The notes: generated from the letters alone by a model not told the origin. A DNA stretch of 64,000 nucleotides from Polynucleobacter sp. MG-Unter2-18 (GCF_018687675.1 NZ_CP061302.1:1934192-1998191); one strand, 5' to 3'; counted from the first letter of the stretch, positions 12,471 through 21,602 are shown. Made by a program: numbers and translations.

Positions 12471-13358
12471 TTGTTTAAAAACTTTTCAAACTATTCTGGG
12501 GTAGCACTTCTAAGATTTCTGGTTTCGCTTCCCTATAAGACTTTGGTCTCTATTGGCTATGGCTTAGGCTATCTGGCAGCTAACATTCCCAATGATCGTA
12601 ATCGCGTAGTTCAAAAAAACTTGGAACTCTGTTTCCCCGAGCTAAGCGCAACAGAAGTTGACCAACTTAGAAGGCAACATTGGCGACTACTGGGTCGTAG
12701 CTTGGTTGAAAAAAGCATTATTTGGCTGGGCAGCAAAAAACAGCTTGCCGACATGATTGAGGTTCGCTCGGAGGTTGATCTAAATGATAGGCAGCCTCGT
12801 ATTTTAGTAAATATGCATTTTATTGGTATTGAAGGCAGCATTATTTTGAGTGCACTTGCCAAGGAAAAGGGTTGGCCACGCACCTCTGGCTTTTTTCAAA
12901 GAATGAAAAGCCCTTTCTTCAACAAAAAAATTGTTGAATGGCGCAATCGTTTCGGTGGAAATTCAATTGATCGCCAAGGAAACTCGCTTGAGCTCATTCG
13001 AGAAATCCGCAAAGGAAGCTTCATCATTATTGCTCCCGATATTGATTTAGGACTTAAAGACTCCGCCTTCGTACCCTTCTTTAATATTCAAACCAATACG
13101 ATCACAGCTGTATCGCGTCTAGCCAAAATCACAGGGGCACAAGTCTGCATGATGGTTACTACTCTGAAAAAAGATGAGGCTGGCTATATTTGCACTATTA
13201 GCAAACCCCTTGAAAATTTCCCAACCGAAAATCCTGAAGCTGATACAGCCCGGCTCAACACCATTTTTGAAAAAGAAATTAGGCTCAGACCAGCCGAATA
13301 CTATTGGGTTCATAAGCGCTTCAAAAACAGGCCGCATAATGAAGCGAGCCCCTATTAG
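12471..13358 (+). CDS. LpxL/HtrB-family lipid A acyltransferase
   Basis: Inner-membrane acyltransferase that adds a secondary acyl chain to Kdo-lipid A or a related precursor. 295 aa with the family features: RVVQKNLELCFPELSATE, the HX4D-like stretch around LVNMHFIGIEGS, RQGNSLELIREIRKGSF and FVPFFNIQTNTITAVSRLA. The start codon is TTG at 12471, eight bases after carbonic anhydrase; no ATG fits. Whether it transfers laurate, myristate or another chain cannot be told. The LpxO-type gene nearby works on the same molecule. Confidence 0.85.
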   Translation: MFKNFSNYSGVALLRFLVSLPYKTLVSIGYGLGYLAANIPNDRNRVVQKNLELCFPELSATEVDQLRRQHWRLLGRSLVEKSIIWLGSKKQLADMIEVRSEVDLNDRQPRILVNMHFIGIEGSIILSALAKEKGWPRTSGFFQRMKSPFFNKKIVEWRNRFGGNSIDRQGNSLELIREIRKGSFIIIAPDIDLGLKDSAFVPFFNIQTNTITAVSRLAKITGAQVCMMVTTLKKDEAGYICTISKPLENFPTENPEADTARLNTIFEKEIRLRPAEYYWVHKRFKNRPHNEASPY

Positions 13359-13396
13359 CGCTTCTGCTAGAACTACTTTTGTCCTATCATTACCAA

Positions 13397-14149
13397 ATGA
13401 CTGAACGCATTGGCTTATTCGCTGATCTACATAGCAATTTAGAGGCTTTTGAGGCCTGCATGGAGCGAGCTGAAGAACTAGGTGTTACTCGCATGGTTTT
13501 CTTGGGTGATATTGTTGGTTATAACGCCGACCCCGGTATTGTGATTGATCGTATTGGTGAAATGGTCGCCAATAAAAAAGCAATTGCTGTTTTGGGAAAT
13601 CATGATCAGGCAATCTTTGAAGACCGCAGCAGGCAAATGAATGCAAGCGCAAATGCAGCAATAGAATGGACTAAGGCTCAGCTCAGCTCTCAGCAAATTC
13701 GATTTCTAAAAGAATTACCGCTAATAGTTCAAGAGGAAGCGATGTGTTTTGTTCACGCATCAGCCCACAATCCTGCTGACTGGAATTACATTACCGACAG
13801 CATGAGTGCCTGGCGTTGTCTACAAAGCTCAGGAAAGACATATACCTTTGTCGGCCATGCTCATGAGCAAGCACTTTTCTATCAAAGCGCTGTTGGTAAG
13901 TTGATTCGTTTTACGCCACATCCTGGAGATGGCATTCCAGTAATGCATCATCGTCAGTGGGTTAGCGTGGTTGGATCACTTGGTCAGCCACGAGATGGAA
14001 ATCCAGAAGCCTGCTTTGCTGTGTTTGAACCAGCATTAGAAGTGCTTACCTTTCATCGGACTCCATACGATCAATTTACGGCAGCTGAAAAAGTGCGTCG
14101 TGCAGGGTTGCCAGAAGACCTAGCCAATCGCCTCATCACCGGTAAATAA
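13397..14149 (+). CDS. Metallophosphoesterase of the YfcE/MJ0912-like group
   Basis: 250 aa from the ATG at 13397. The metal-binding motifs of calcineurin-like phosphoesterases are present: FADLHSNLEAF (D-x-H), VFLGDIVGYNADP (GD), LGNHDQAIF (GNHD), FVHASAHNP and FVGHAHEQALF (GHxH). The substrate is unknown. The gene is followed seven bases later by a Ser/Thr kinase, so a protein-phosphatase role is thinkable but not shown. Confidence 0.85.
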   Translation: MTERIGLFADLHSNLEAFEACMERAEELGVTRMVFLGDIVGYNADPGIVIDRIGEMVANKKAIAVLGNHDQAIFEDRSRQMNASANAAIEWTKAQLSSQQIRFLKELPLIVQEEAMCFVHASAHNPADWNYITDSMSAWRCLQSSGKTYTFVGHAHEQALFYQSAVGKLIRFTPHPGDGIPVMHHRQWVSVVGSLGQPRDGNPEACFAVFEPALEVLTFHRTPYDQFTAAEKVRRAGLPEDLANRLITGK

Positions 14150-14156
14150 TTTAACC

Positions 14157-15575
14157 ATGTCGATTAATACTGACATTAAAGCAGTTGATGAGATTTTCCA
14201 AGAAGGCAAAGTAGTTGATGGATTTCGATTGGGAGCAGAGGTACATCGCGGCGGTATGGCCAGCCTTTATTCCGCCAGCAAAGAAGGAATCGATGTCCCC
14301 ATTCTCTTGAAGATTCCTCGGGTAGGTCGTGATCAACCTGTTGAAAGCCTCATTGGCTTTGAGACTGAGCTCACTATCCTGCGCTCACTGAAGAGCCCTT
14401 ACGTCCCCAAGTATCTCGGCTCCGGGAACATGGCAACACGACCTTATATTGCAATGGAGCGCGTGACAGGAAGACCGCTTGAGGACTTTATTAAAGAAGG
14501 TAAAGTTTTTACCATCGATGAGGTGGTGAAGATTGGCGCTGATTTAGCGCAAGCGGTGCAATCGCTACATGCACAAGATGCTATTCATTTAGATATCAAG
14601 CCCGATAATATTCTGATTGATGATCATGGCAAGATCACATTAATTGACTTTGGCTTATCGCATCATGCGCGCTTTCCAGACTTGCTCGCAGAAGAGATGC
14701 GCAAGGGGGTTGGCTCGGCACCCTACATTGCTCCGGAGCAAGTGATCGGCATTCGCTCAGACTACCGTAGCGATATTTTTTCTATCGGCGTCATCTTGTA
14801 TGAGTTACTCACGGGTGAACTTCCCTTTGGTAACCCTCAGTCGCTGAGCGGCTTACGGAACAGAATGTGGGCGCAAGCATTTCCTCCGCGTGCCATTCGA
14901 AAAGAAATCCCCCGCTGGCTACAAGAAGTTGTTTTGCGCTGTCTAGAGCCTCGTGCAGCAGATCGCTATCAGAGCGCTACTCGTTTACGTCAAGTCTTAC
15001 GCGATCATGAGAGCGTCACCCTAACTGAGCGCGCTGATCGAGTGGATCCCCTGAGCTTTTGGGAGAACCTCAAGCGCATGTTCCGCGCGGCGGGTTACGA
15101 GCCATCACTTAGTCCTCGCCCCAGCATTGGCAATGATGATGCGCCTCTAATGATTGCGGCGATTGATACACGCCAATCTGATGAGGACTTGCGTGTACGC
15201 ATGCAAACAACTGCAAAGAACTTACTTCAGGCCTACCCCGAAAGTAGACTTGTTTGTATTAGTACGATTGCGAGCACTCCAACTTTTGAGGGTAATCAAG
15301 AAAGTGAGACTGCGAGCGGTATTGTGCGAGGACACCTTGTACAGCTGATGGAATGGGCAAAGCCTTTGAAATTACCGCCAGAGCGAATTTCGTATCACGT
15401 CCTAGAAGCGCTTGATCCAGCAAGTCGGATCGTAGAGTTTGCCAAAGACAACGATGCCTCGCTAATCCTGATTGGAGCATCCCATAAGCCAGCAAACAAA
15501 ATAACGCCTTGGCGAACCTCGATGACAAAGATTGTTGAAGAGGCCCCTTGCAGCGTTCATATTGTCAGAACCTAG
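14157..15575 (+). CDS. Ser/Thr protein kinase fused to a universal stress protein domain
   Basis: Residues about 20-280 form a Hanks-type kinase: glycine loop LGAEVHRGGMASLYSA, ATP-binding Lys52 (ILLKIP), catalytic loop HLDIKPDN with Asp146, DFG at 164-166 and the APEQ motif near 192. Residues about 330-472 form a UspA domain (LMIAAIDTRQ at the start, ILIGASHK and APCSVHIVRT at the end). No membrane segment, so cytoplasmic. It sits seven bases after a phosphoesterase gene, which suggests an operon. The nucleotide-binding loop of the USP part is not obvious. Confidence 0.9.
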   Translation: MSINTDIKAVDEIFQEGKVVDGFRLGAEVHRGGMASLYSASKEGIDVPILLKIPRVGRDQPVESLIGFETELTILRSLKSPYVPKYLGSGNMATRPYIAMERVTGRPLEDFIKEGKVFTIDEVVKIGADLAQAVQSLHAQDAIHLDIKPDNILIDDHGKITLIDFGLSHHARFPDLLAEEMRKGVGSAPYIAPEQVIGIRSDYRSDIFSIGVILYELLTGELPFGNPQSLSGLRNRMWAQAFPPRAIRKEIPRWLQEVVLRCLEPRAADRYQSATRLRQVLRDHESVTLTERADRVDPLSFWENLKRMFRAAGYEPSLSPRPSIGNDDAPLMIAAIDTRQSDEDLRVRMQTTAKNLLQAYPESRLVCISTIASTPTFEGNQESETASGIVRGHLVQLMEWAKPLKLPPERISYHVLEALDPASRIVEFAKDNDASLILIGASHKPANKITPWRTSMTKIVEEAPCSVHIVRT

Positions 15576-15608
15576 TCTTTACTGGGGCAATTGCCCGATA
15601 ATATAATC

Positions 15609-16346
15609 ATGGAAGAAAAAATACGTGTATCTAAGCTACTATCTGAACTAGGTCTTTGCTCACGACGTGAGGCAGACTCCTATATTGAGCAAGGCTTGGT
15701 TACTGTTGATGGTGAAGTGGTCAATGAGTTAGGCTCTCGAGCTTTTCGCCATCAGAAGATTGAGCTCCAGTCTGGCGCCAAAGCACAACAGGCATCGCGT
15801 ATTACAGTTATTTTGAATAAGCCAGTCGGCTTCATCTCTCACTACGATGACGAGCAAGAGTATCAACCCGCAGCCTCGCTCATCACTCCCGAGAATTACT
15901 TTGCAAGCCCCTTAGACAAGGGTCGTAATCCACGCTTTAATACCCGCGGCTTAGCGCCTGCCGGTCGCCTTGATATTGACTCCACTGGCATGCTGGTCTT
16001 AACTCAAGATGGTCGCGTCGCAAAACTCCTCATTGGCGAAAATAGCCCCATCGAAAAAGAGTACTTAGTCCGAGTTGAAGGCGCACTCTCTTTTGAAGAT
16101 TTAGATCGCCTAAAACATGGCCTGGAATTGGATGGTGTCGTTTTGAAGCCAGCTCAAGTCAGCTGGCAGAACGAAGATCAACTACGCTTTGTTCTACGCG
16201 AGGGCCGCAAGCGTCAAATTCGTCGTATGTGTGAATTGGTTGGCCTCAGGGTTTTAGGTCTCAAGCGCGTGCGTATGGGTCGAATTTCTCTGGGCGCCCT
16301 ACCCCCTGGGAAATGGCGCTTTGTAAGGCCCGAAGAGCAATTCTAA
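15609..16346 (+). CDS. RsuA/RluB/E/F-family pseudouridine synthase
   Basis: Isomerises uridine to pseudouridine in ribosomal RNA. 245 aa: N-terminal S4 domain (RVSKLLSELGLCSRREADSY, about residues 6-50) and catalytic domain with GRLDIDSTGMLVLTQDG, where the Asp of RLD is the nucleophile, then KEYLVRVEG and GRKRQIRRMCELVG. Size and order suit RluF or RluB-like enzymes better than RluA. Start taken at ATG 15609; the earlier TTG at 15591 lacks family support. Confidence 0.87.
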   Translation: MEEKIRVSKLLSELGLCSRREADSYIEQGLVTVDGEVVNELGSRAFRHQKIELQSGAKAQQASRITVILNKPVGFISHYDDEQEYQPAASLITPENYFASPLDKGRNPRFNTRGLAPAGRLDIDSTGMLVLTQDGRVAKLLIGENSPIEKEYLVRVEGALSFEDLDRLKHGLELDGVVLKPAQVSWQNEDQLRFVLREGRKRQIRRMCELVGLRVLGLKRVRMGRISLGALPPGKWRFVRPEEQF

Positions 16347-16361
16347 GAAGCTCTGCCCGTC

Positions 16362-16367
16362 TATAAT
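16362..16367 (+). promoter_or_regulatory. Probable -10 box of the prfC promoter
   Basis: Perfect TATAAT about 25-30 bases before the earliest prfC codons. No good -35 hexamer is visible at 16-18 bp upstream. If used, transcription would start near 16374, giving a leader of fewer than 25 bases. Confidence 0.45.
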
Positions 16368-16391
16368 TCTGTCAATTAGATTAAGCGCAGA

Positions 16392-18026
16392 ATTACCATC
16401 GATACCATCACCTCCAGCACTCCCGGCGCAGAAGTTTTAAGGCGCCGTAGCTTTGCCATCATCTCCCACCCAGATGCTGGCAAGACCACGCTTACTGAAA
16501 AACTCTTGCTATACGCGGGGGCGATTCAGATTGCGGGTAGCGTAAAAGCCCGCAAGGCTAGCCGACATGCGACCTCAGACTGGATGGAAATTGAGAAACA
16601 GCGCGGCATTTCTGTGGCCAGCTCTGTAATGCAAATGGAATATCGTGATTGCATTATTAATCTTCTCGATACCCCGGGTCACCAAGACTTCTCTGAAGAC
16701 ACTTATCGCGTATTGACTGCAGTAGATTCTGCACTCATGGTGATTGATGCCGCAAATGGTGTTGAATCACAGACCTTACGTTTGCTTGAAGTCTGTCGTG
16801 CGCGCAATACGCCCATTGTGACTTTCATCAATAAAATGGATCGCGAAGTAAAGCCACCCATGGAACTCATGGATGAGATTGAAACTGCACTAGGTATTGA
16901 AGTAGTTCCTTTTACTTGGCCAGTAGGCATGGGTAAATCCTTCGCCGGCGTGATTGATATTGCTAACTCTCAAATGCGCATGTTCAAGGCGGGCGAGGAT
17001 CGCGTTACCGAGGATTCTCATGCAATCGTTGATATTAATGATCCCGCCCTAAAAGAGCGCCTCGGCACTGATCTTGAAAATGCGCTTGCTGAAGTAGATT
17101 TAATTAAAAATGCGATGCCTGCCTTTGATCGAGAAGCCTTTTTAGCAGGTCGTCAGTCACCGGTATTCTTTGGTTCAGCAATTAATAATTTTGGTGTACG
17201 TGAAATTCTCAACACCCTAGTTGAACTTGCACCATCACCGGGATCACGCAAAGCATTACAACGCGAAGTTAGTCCAGCAGAGAATAAATTCTCTGCAGTG
17301 GTGTTTAAGATTCAAGCAAACATGGATCCAGCACATCGAGATCGCGTTGCATTCTTGCGTATTTGCTCGGGGCATTTTCAGCGTGGCATGAAATTGAAGA
17401 TTTGTCGTAACGGTAAAGAAGTGCGTACTAATAATGCGCTATCTTTCTTATCGCAACGACGCGATATCTTGGATGAAGCTTTCCCCGGAGATATTATTGG
17501 ATTGCCAAATCATGGCCTACTTCGATTGGGCGATACGCTCACCGAGGGCGAGCAATTGCAATTTACAGGCTTACCATTTTTCGCCCCAGAAATTTTCCGT
17601 ATGGTCGAGTCTGCAGATCCATTGCGCTCCAAGCAATTACGCACGGGCCTAATGCAGCTTGGCGAAGAGGGCGCGATTCAAGTATTTCGCCCTATGACTG
17701 GTGGCACCATGTTGCTTGGGGCATTTGGACAGCTGCAGTTCGAAGTAGTAAGCCATCGCCTACAAACGGAATACGGGGCGGAAGTGCGCCTACTACCGGC
17801 ACGCTATAACCTGGCTCGCTGGGTAAGCTCAGAAGATCCTATAGCACTCAAGAAATTCATACTAGAAAATATTCACCGTATGGCAGAGGATGTAGTGGGT
17901 GCTTCCGTATTTTTAGCTAGCCATAAATCTGAACTAGATGTTGCTCAACAGCGCTGGGAATCTATTCAGTTCCATGCCCTAAGAGAACATGCAGGTCTGA
18001 TCTATCAATCAGACCTCGCTGGCTAA
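16392..18026 (+). CDS. prfC: Peptide chain release factor 3 with a non-canonical start codon
   Basis: Translational GTPase that recycles RF1/RF2 after termination. The G1 motif SHPDAGKTT, switch II DTPGHQDFSEDTYR, NKMD and the RF3 domains II-III are all intact; from 16392 the protein has 544 aa, slightly above the E. coli length. The frame is open from the TAG at 16377-16379 to the P-loop, but has no ATG, GTG, TTG or CTG before SFAIISHPDAG. The first possible initiators are ATT (16380, 16392) or ATC codons. I set the start at ATT 16392 because 16 residues before the RRRSFAII core resembles other RF3s; this position is uncertain. Confidence 0.85.
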   Translation: MTIDTITSSTPGAEVLRRRSFAIISHPDAGKTTLTEKLLLYAGAIQIAGSVKARKASRHATSDWMEIEKQRGISVASSVMQMEYRDCIINLLDTPGHQDFSEDTYRVLTAVDSALMVIDAANGVESQTLRLLEVCRARNTPIVTFINKMDREVKPPMELMDEIETALGIEVVPFTWPVGMGKSFAGVIDIANSQMRMFKAGEDRVTEDSHAIVDINDPALKERLGTDLENALAEVDLIKNAMPAFDREAFLAGRQSPVFFGSAINNFGVREILNTLVELAPSPGSRKALQREVSPAENKFSAVVFKIQANMDPAHRDRVAFLRICSGHFQRGMKLKICRNGKEVRTNNALSFLSQRRDILDEAFPGDIIGLPNHGLLRLGDTLTEGEQLQFTGLPFFAPEIFRMVESADPLRSKQLRTGLMQLGEEGAIQVFRPMTGGTMLLGAFGQLQFEVVSHRLQTEYGAEVRLLPARYNLARWVSSEDPIALKKFILENIHRMAEDVVGASVFLASHKSELDVAQQRWESIQFHALREHAGLIYQSDLAG

Positions 18027-18028
18027 AT

Positions 18029-18277
18029 CTAGCGTGGGCTCGATTGCGGCCAATTGCAATCAAATACCGCAAGTAACTGAGTATCGTTTTTTCTAAACGA
18101 TGCAGTCTTGCCATATTGTGCGCAATACGCATTGGCCTTTGGTGTAAGTGAGGCAATAGATTCGCCGTCACTAATTAGAAAGGTCACATGATTCGAATCT
18201 GATGCGTCGGTATAAACCGCGGCGCAAGCACTTAAGCCAACTATGCTGAGCAATACAATATATTTGAAATGGGTCAT
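18029..18277 (-). CDS. Small lipoprotein, function unknown
   Basis: 82 aa from ATG 18277, chosen because it gives a normal lipoprotein signal (MTHFKYIVLLSIVGLSAC, lipobox LSAC) and follows AAAGAGAA. The mature part is short, with one cysteine pair (YCAQYGK and VFDCNW). No family recognised. It ends three bases from prfC and converges on it. Confidence 0.65.
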   Translation of the reverse strand: MTHFKYIVLLSIVGLSACAAVYTDASDSNHVTFLISDGESIASLTPKANAYCAQYGKTASFRKNDTQLLAVFDCNWPQSSPR

Positions 18278-18312
18278 AAAAATTCTCTTTTTCAATAAAG
18301 ACATTCGCCTAC

Positions 18313-18537
18313 TCATCGCTCCAGCATCTTGACCAAACTGGCAGTGAGCTTGCTAGCAAATGGGCGATAGATCAAAATACAAATCATCGCCACTGGGTAA
18401 GCAACCGCCCAAACCTCCAGCCACACCCAAAAGAAATCCTGTGCAAAACCTACCCGTACCAAAGTGGTGGCCAAAGTAATGCTTATTGACATGAGCCCAC
18501 CCATAATGGCGGCAAAAATAAGATTAGGAATATTCAT
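18313..18537 (-). CDS. DUF2798 family two-TM protein
   Basis: 74 aa with two hydrophobic segments (about residues 5-27 and 37-58) and the DUF2798-type pattern of a small inner-membrane protein (GGLMSISITLATT, then WAVAYPVAMICILIYRPFASKL). Function unknown. Upstream of the small lipoprotein on the same strand. Confidence 0.65.
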   Translation of the reverse strand: MNIPNLIFAAIMGGLMSISITLATTLVRVGFAQDFFWVWLEVWAVAYPVAMICILIYRPFASKLTASLVKMLER

Positions 18538-18666
18538 CAGGATCTAATCATAGCGCCTTGACTGCTTAGCTGTTATTCTGATTTGTGATCACTATTCTGC
18601 GCCCTACTTAGGGGAGTCTGCTGAGCAAGCTCAGAGGTTCATCATTCCAAGACTCTAGGAAAATAT

Positions 18667-18873
18667 ATGGCTGTTGGCCAAAATCAAAGAAATAGAAAAA
18701 ACGACCCCATGGTGAGCAAAACTGGCAAGGCTAAATTGGGGCCACTTACTGTTACTCAACTCAATAAATTGCTCGAATCCAGCACCAAGCCTAAAGAAAA
18801 GGCAAAGATACAGAGGGCTCTTAATAAGCGCCCTCCGGTCGCGGCGCCCACTGCAACAGCAGTCGCAGTATAA
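18667..18873 (+). CDS. Small basic protein, function unknown
   Basis: 68 aa, rich in Lys and Arg, with a low-complexity tail (PPVAAPTATAVAV). No family recognised. It has a rho-independent terminator right after it, which supports a real transcript. The stretch LGPLTVTQLNKLLESSTKPKE may form one helix pair. Confidence 0.55.
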   Translation: MAVGQNQRNRKNDPMVSKTGKAKLGPLTVTQLNKLLESSTKPKEKAKIQRALNKRPPVAAPTATAVAV

Positions 18874-18878
18874 GTACT

Positions 18879-18905
18879 AAGCCCCGAAATTACCGGGGCT
18901 TTTTC
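18879..18905 (+). terminator. Rho-independent terminator
   Basis: AAGCCCCG and CGGGGCTT stem followed by a T-run, directly after the small basic gene. Confidence 0.8.
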
Positions 18906-18925
18906 TTATGTAATATGCTGTCACT

Positions 18926-19432
18926 ATGAAAGCATTTCCCCAAATTCACTCCATTTATATTGCAGCTAGAGCAGGTGATTTGATGATGCAGCTTGCGCGA
19001 GCTGAAATTATTGCCGAAGAGGGAATTGTGGGAGATCGCTATGCACTAGGTCTAGGTGCATTCTCTAAAACTAAGCCAAAAATACGCCATGTTTCCCTCA
19101 TTGCCCTCTCAGCCATAGAAAACGCTAATGACCAATTGCGCACTAAACAGCAAGCTTTATTTGGCGAGGGCGATACCAGAAGAAATCTTGTGATTCAGGG
19201 AATTTCTGAGAGTGAGCTAAATGATCTAGTTGGACAGATTTTCTATTTAGGAGGTCTCGCATTTAAAGGCACTGAATTATGCGAGCCTTGTCAGCGACCG
19301 GCCAATTTACTGAAAAGACCAAACTTCATGAACGCTTTTGAGAATAGGGGCGGTCTCAGAGCGGAAGCGCTAGACTCTGGGACTATTAGCAATGGGGATT
19401 CGCTCACATACTCATCAGACCAAAAAAAATGA
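18926..19432 (+). CDS. MOSC domain protein
   Basis: 168 aa with MOSC-domain features: EEGIVGDRYALG at the start, GDTRRNLVIQGI, and the conserved cysteine in GTELCEPCQRPANLL. MOSC proteins bind or transfer sulfur or molybdenum-cofactor-linked groups; the substrate here is unknown. Its stop overlaps the next start by four bases. Confidence 0.8.
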   Translation: MKAFPQIHSIYIAARAGDLMMQLARAEIIAEEGIVGDRYALGLGAFSKTKPKIRHVSLIALSAIENANDQLRTKQQALFGEGDTRRNLVIQGISESELNDLVGQIFYLGGLAFKGTELCEPCQRPANLLKRPNFMNAFENRGGLRAEALDSGTISNGDSLTYSSDQKK

Positions 19433-19824
19433 TTACCTATACCGAGCACGCAAGTATTAGTCCTGAACAGGCGATTGACCTCTATATCCGATCCAATCTC
19501 GGTGAGCGCCGCCCAATCGATAGTATTGAAACCTTTGCGGCGATGCTTGCCAATGCAAATCTCACCATTTCCGCATGGGATAGTGAAAAACTAATTGGGA
19601 TCAGCCGTAGCCTGACAGACTTCGCCTATGTGGCATATTTGGCTGACCTTGCAGTAGATGAACATTACCAGCGACAGGGAATAGGAAAGCGACTCATTGA
19701 AGAAACTCAGGAGCGCTTAAAGCCTGGCTGCATGATTGTGTTGCTTGCAGCTCCAAAAGCAAATACCTACTATGAGCATTTGGGCTTTGAGCACAATCCT
19801 CGTGCTTGGATCATGAAAAAATAA
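19429..19824 (+). CDS. GNAT family N-acetyltransferase
   Basis: 131 aa. The acetyl-CoA binding motif is visible as VDEHYQRQGIGKRLIEETQ, followed by YYEHLGFEHNPRAWIM. Substrate unknown. Starts inside the end of the MOSC gene (ATGA overlap), so the two are coupled. Confidence 0.85.
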   Translation: MITYTEHASISPEQAIDLYIRSNLGERRPIDSIETFAAMLANANLTISAWDSEKLIGISRSLTDFAYVAYLADLAVDEHYQRQGIGKRLIEETQERLKPGCMIVLLAAPKANTYYEHLGFEHNPRAWIMKK

Positions 19825-19843
19825 TTAAACTAAATATTGCAAT

Positions 19844-20491
19844 ATGTCGACCACAAAACTCTGCCTCATTCGCCATGGTGAAACCAACTGGAATGCTGAA
19901 AGACGCCTTCAAGGACATACCGACATCCCCCTGAATGAAAAAGGCGTCCTGCAGGCTCGCCAAATGGCGCAGGGCATTAAAAACTCAAAACTCTTGTTCG
20001 ATGTTTTATATACCAGCGACCTTAAAAGAGCAGCCGACACTGCAAATGCTATTGTTGAGTTGTTTGGCGTAGAGGCAAGGGTGGATAGCGCTTTACGAGA
20101 GCGCCACTTTGGCGCACTTCAGGGGCTCACGATTCAAGAGGCTCCATTACTACAGCCTATGATTTGGCAAGCGCATATTACTCGTGACTTAGAGCATGAG
20201 CTCGAAGGCGGTGAGAGTATTCAGCAATTTGCATTGCGCGTTCATGCTACTTTAGACAAAATACAAGAACAGCATTCAGGCAAAACAATTTTGCTTGTTA
20301 GTCATGGCGGCACTCTCGATATGATGTATCGAATTGCTAGCAAGCAAGATTTGAGTACTGAGCGGGTTGCCTCAGTGCCAAATGCCTCGTTAAATTGGAT
20401 TACACATCAGCCAGATGATGGCTGGTCAATCGAGAAATGGGCCGATACTCGCCACCTTGAAGGTATTAGCCTGGATGGCGTTGATCTCTAA
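19844..20491 (+). CDS. Histidine phosphatase family protein
   Basis: 215 aa with the phosphoglycerate mutase-like signature: LIRHGETNWNAERRLQGHTD (catalytic His in RHG), YTSDLKRAADTA, the acid Glu in RERHFG and the second His in LVSHGG. Could be a phosphatase such as GpmB/CobC-like; substrate not evident. Third gene in a row on the plus strand, closed by a terminator. Confidence 0.85.
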   Translation: MSTTKLCLIRHGETNWNAERRLQGHTDIPLNEKGVLQARQMAQGIKNSKLLFDVLYTSDLKRAADTANAIVELFGVEARVDSALRERHFGALQGLTIQEAPLLQPMIWQAHITRDLEHELEGGESIQQFALRVHATLDKIQEQHSGKTILLVSHGGTLDMMYRIASKQDLSTERVASVPNASLNWITHQPDDGWSIEKWADTRHLEGISLDGVDL

Positions 20492-20493
20492 GC

Positions 20494-20521
20494 AAAAAGT
20501 CACCCATAGGTGGCTTTTTGT
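20494..20521 (+). terminator. Rho-independent terminator
   Basis: Stem AAAAAGTCACC / GGTGGCTTTTT with a four-base loop, after the phosphatase gene. A-tract and T-tract on both sides allow two-way function against the converging gene at 20537. Confidence 0.75.
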
Positions 20522-20536
20522 ATTTTTAAAGAAGAT

Positions 20537-20776
20537 TTACTTTCTAATATGGGCGTGGCGAGCAGCATCTTGTGACATGCCCTCACCCTTTGGCTTTCCT
20601 TCAAGGGCTTCTTTCTCGGCGGTAATTTCTTTACGGCGCTCTTTACACGAACCAGCTATCTCTTGCAAAGCTTTACGGGCTCTCGCTGCAGAAGCTTTAA
20701 CCCCTTTTCCGTGAAACTTTTCATTCTCTGACTGGTACACCTCAAAAGCAGCCATTAGCTTGTCATGATGGGACAT
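20537..20776 (-). CDS. Small charged helical protein, function unknown
   Basis: 79 aa, lysine- and glutamate-rich, predicted almost fully helical (ARARKALQEIAGSCKERRKEITAEK). Starts eight bases after AAGGAAA. No family recognised; histone H1-like or coiled-coil roles cannot be separated from sequence. Confidence 0.55.
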   Translation of the reverse strand: MSHHDKLMAAFEVYQSENEKFHGKGVKASAARARKALQEIAGSCKERRKEITAEKEALEGKPKGEGMSQDAARHAHIRK

Positions 20777-20849
20777 GTTTTTCCTTATAAATTATTGAAA
20801 TAATCGACCTCAGAAACACTTTAACCTAATCTATGCGAACCACTTCAAT

Positions 20850-21602
20850 TTATTGTGTCCAGCGATTAATAATGGCTTTTAACTTTTCTGGTCCGAGCTC
20901 AGCAAGGTACAGGTTAAAGTCATCGCGCAGCTTAGAATCTTTTTTGAAAGCAAACCCGAGATTATCAAACCCAACAACTTGGTAGCTACTACTAACCGGG
21001 AGATTTAGGGTTTTTTGGTAATTAACCAGCATCACGTTATCAACAAATACCAAATCTACGCTTCCATTTTGTAATGCAATCAAGGCTTCGGTTGGCGATG
21101 GGAATAGCTTTATCTGCTCAAGTGAGTAATAGCCTTTTGGCTGTAATACATTTTTCACATAATCATCAAATACGCTTCCTGTTGGATAGGCAATAGTGTA
21201 TTTACTTAGCTGTGATAAGTCCGTTATTTTGATGTCACGGTTTTTTAAACCAATCAACTGCCAAGTGCTTGTGAAATATGGATTGGAAAAATCCATTACT
21301 TCTTTGCGCTTGTCTGTAATAGAGATTCCTGAAAATGCGACATCAGCCTGGCCACTAGTCACCGCCCCCAGCATTCCAAGCCAGTCATAGGCAGTTACCT
21401 TAAATGTACAGCCTCGTGACTTGCAGTAGCCCTCAAATATTTCTAAATCTATGCCTGAATATTTCCCATCTTTTTCAAAGAGCATTGGCGGGATCGCGGG
21501 CGATACGGCAACCTTAATGAGATTAGATGGCTCTTCTTTAGAGCATCCACCTAGAAGAAGTAGGCCAATCAAGAGGATAGAAAGGATGCGTTCAAGTCTC
21601 AT
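20850..21602 (-). CDS. Amino acid-type ABC transporter substrate-binding lipoprotein
   Basis: Family 3 solute-binding protein, 250 aa from ATG 21602. The start gives a lipoprotein signal with lipobox LLGGC. KYSGIDLEIFEGYCKSRG, AFSGISITDKRKEVMDFS and ALQNGSVDLVFVDN are typical of the periplasmic binding fold. No permease or ATPase gene is next to it, so it may serve a distant transporter or work as an orphan sensor. Confidence 0.82.
   Translation of the reverse strand: MRLERILSILLIGLLLLGGCSKEEPSNLIKVAVSPAIPPMLFEKDGKYSGIDLEIFEGYCKSRGCTFKVTAYDWLGMLGAVTSGQADVAFSGISITDKRKEVMDFSNPYFTSTWQLIGLKNRDIKITDLSQLSKYTIAYPTGSVFDDYVKNVLQPKGYYSLEQIKLFPSPTEALIALQNGSVDLVFVDNVMLVNYQKTLNLPVSSSYQVVGFDNLGFAFKKDSKLRDDFNLYLAELGPEKLKAIINRWTQ

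Noticed and set aside
13379..13396. Upstream TTG start for the phosphoesterase
   Set aside because: The added six residues do not fit the family; ATG 13397 opens directly before the first metal-binding motif.
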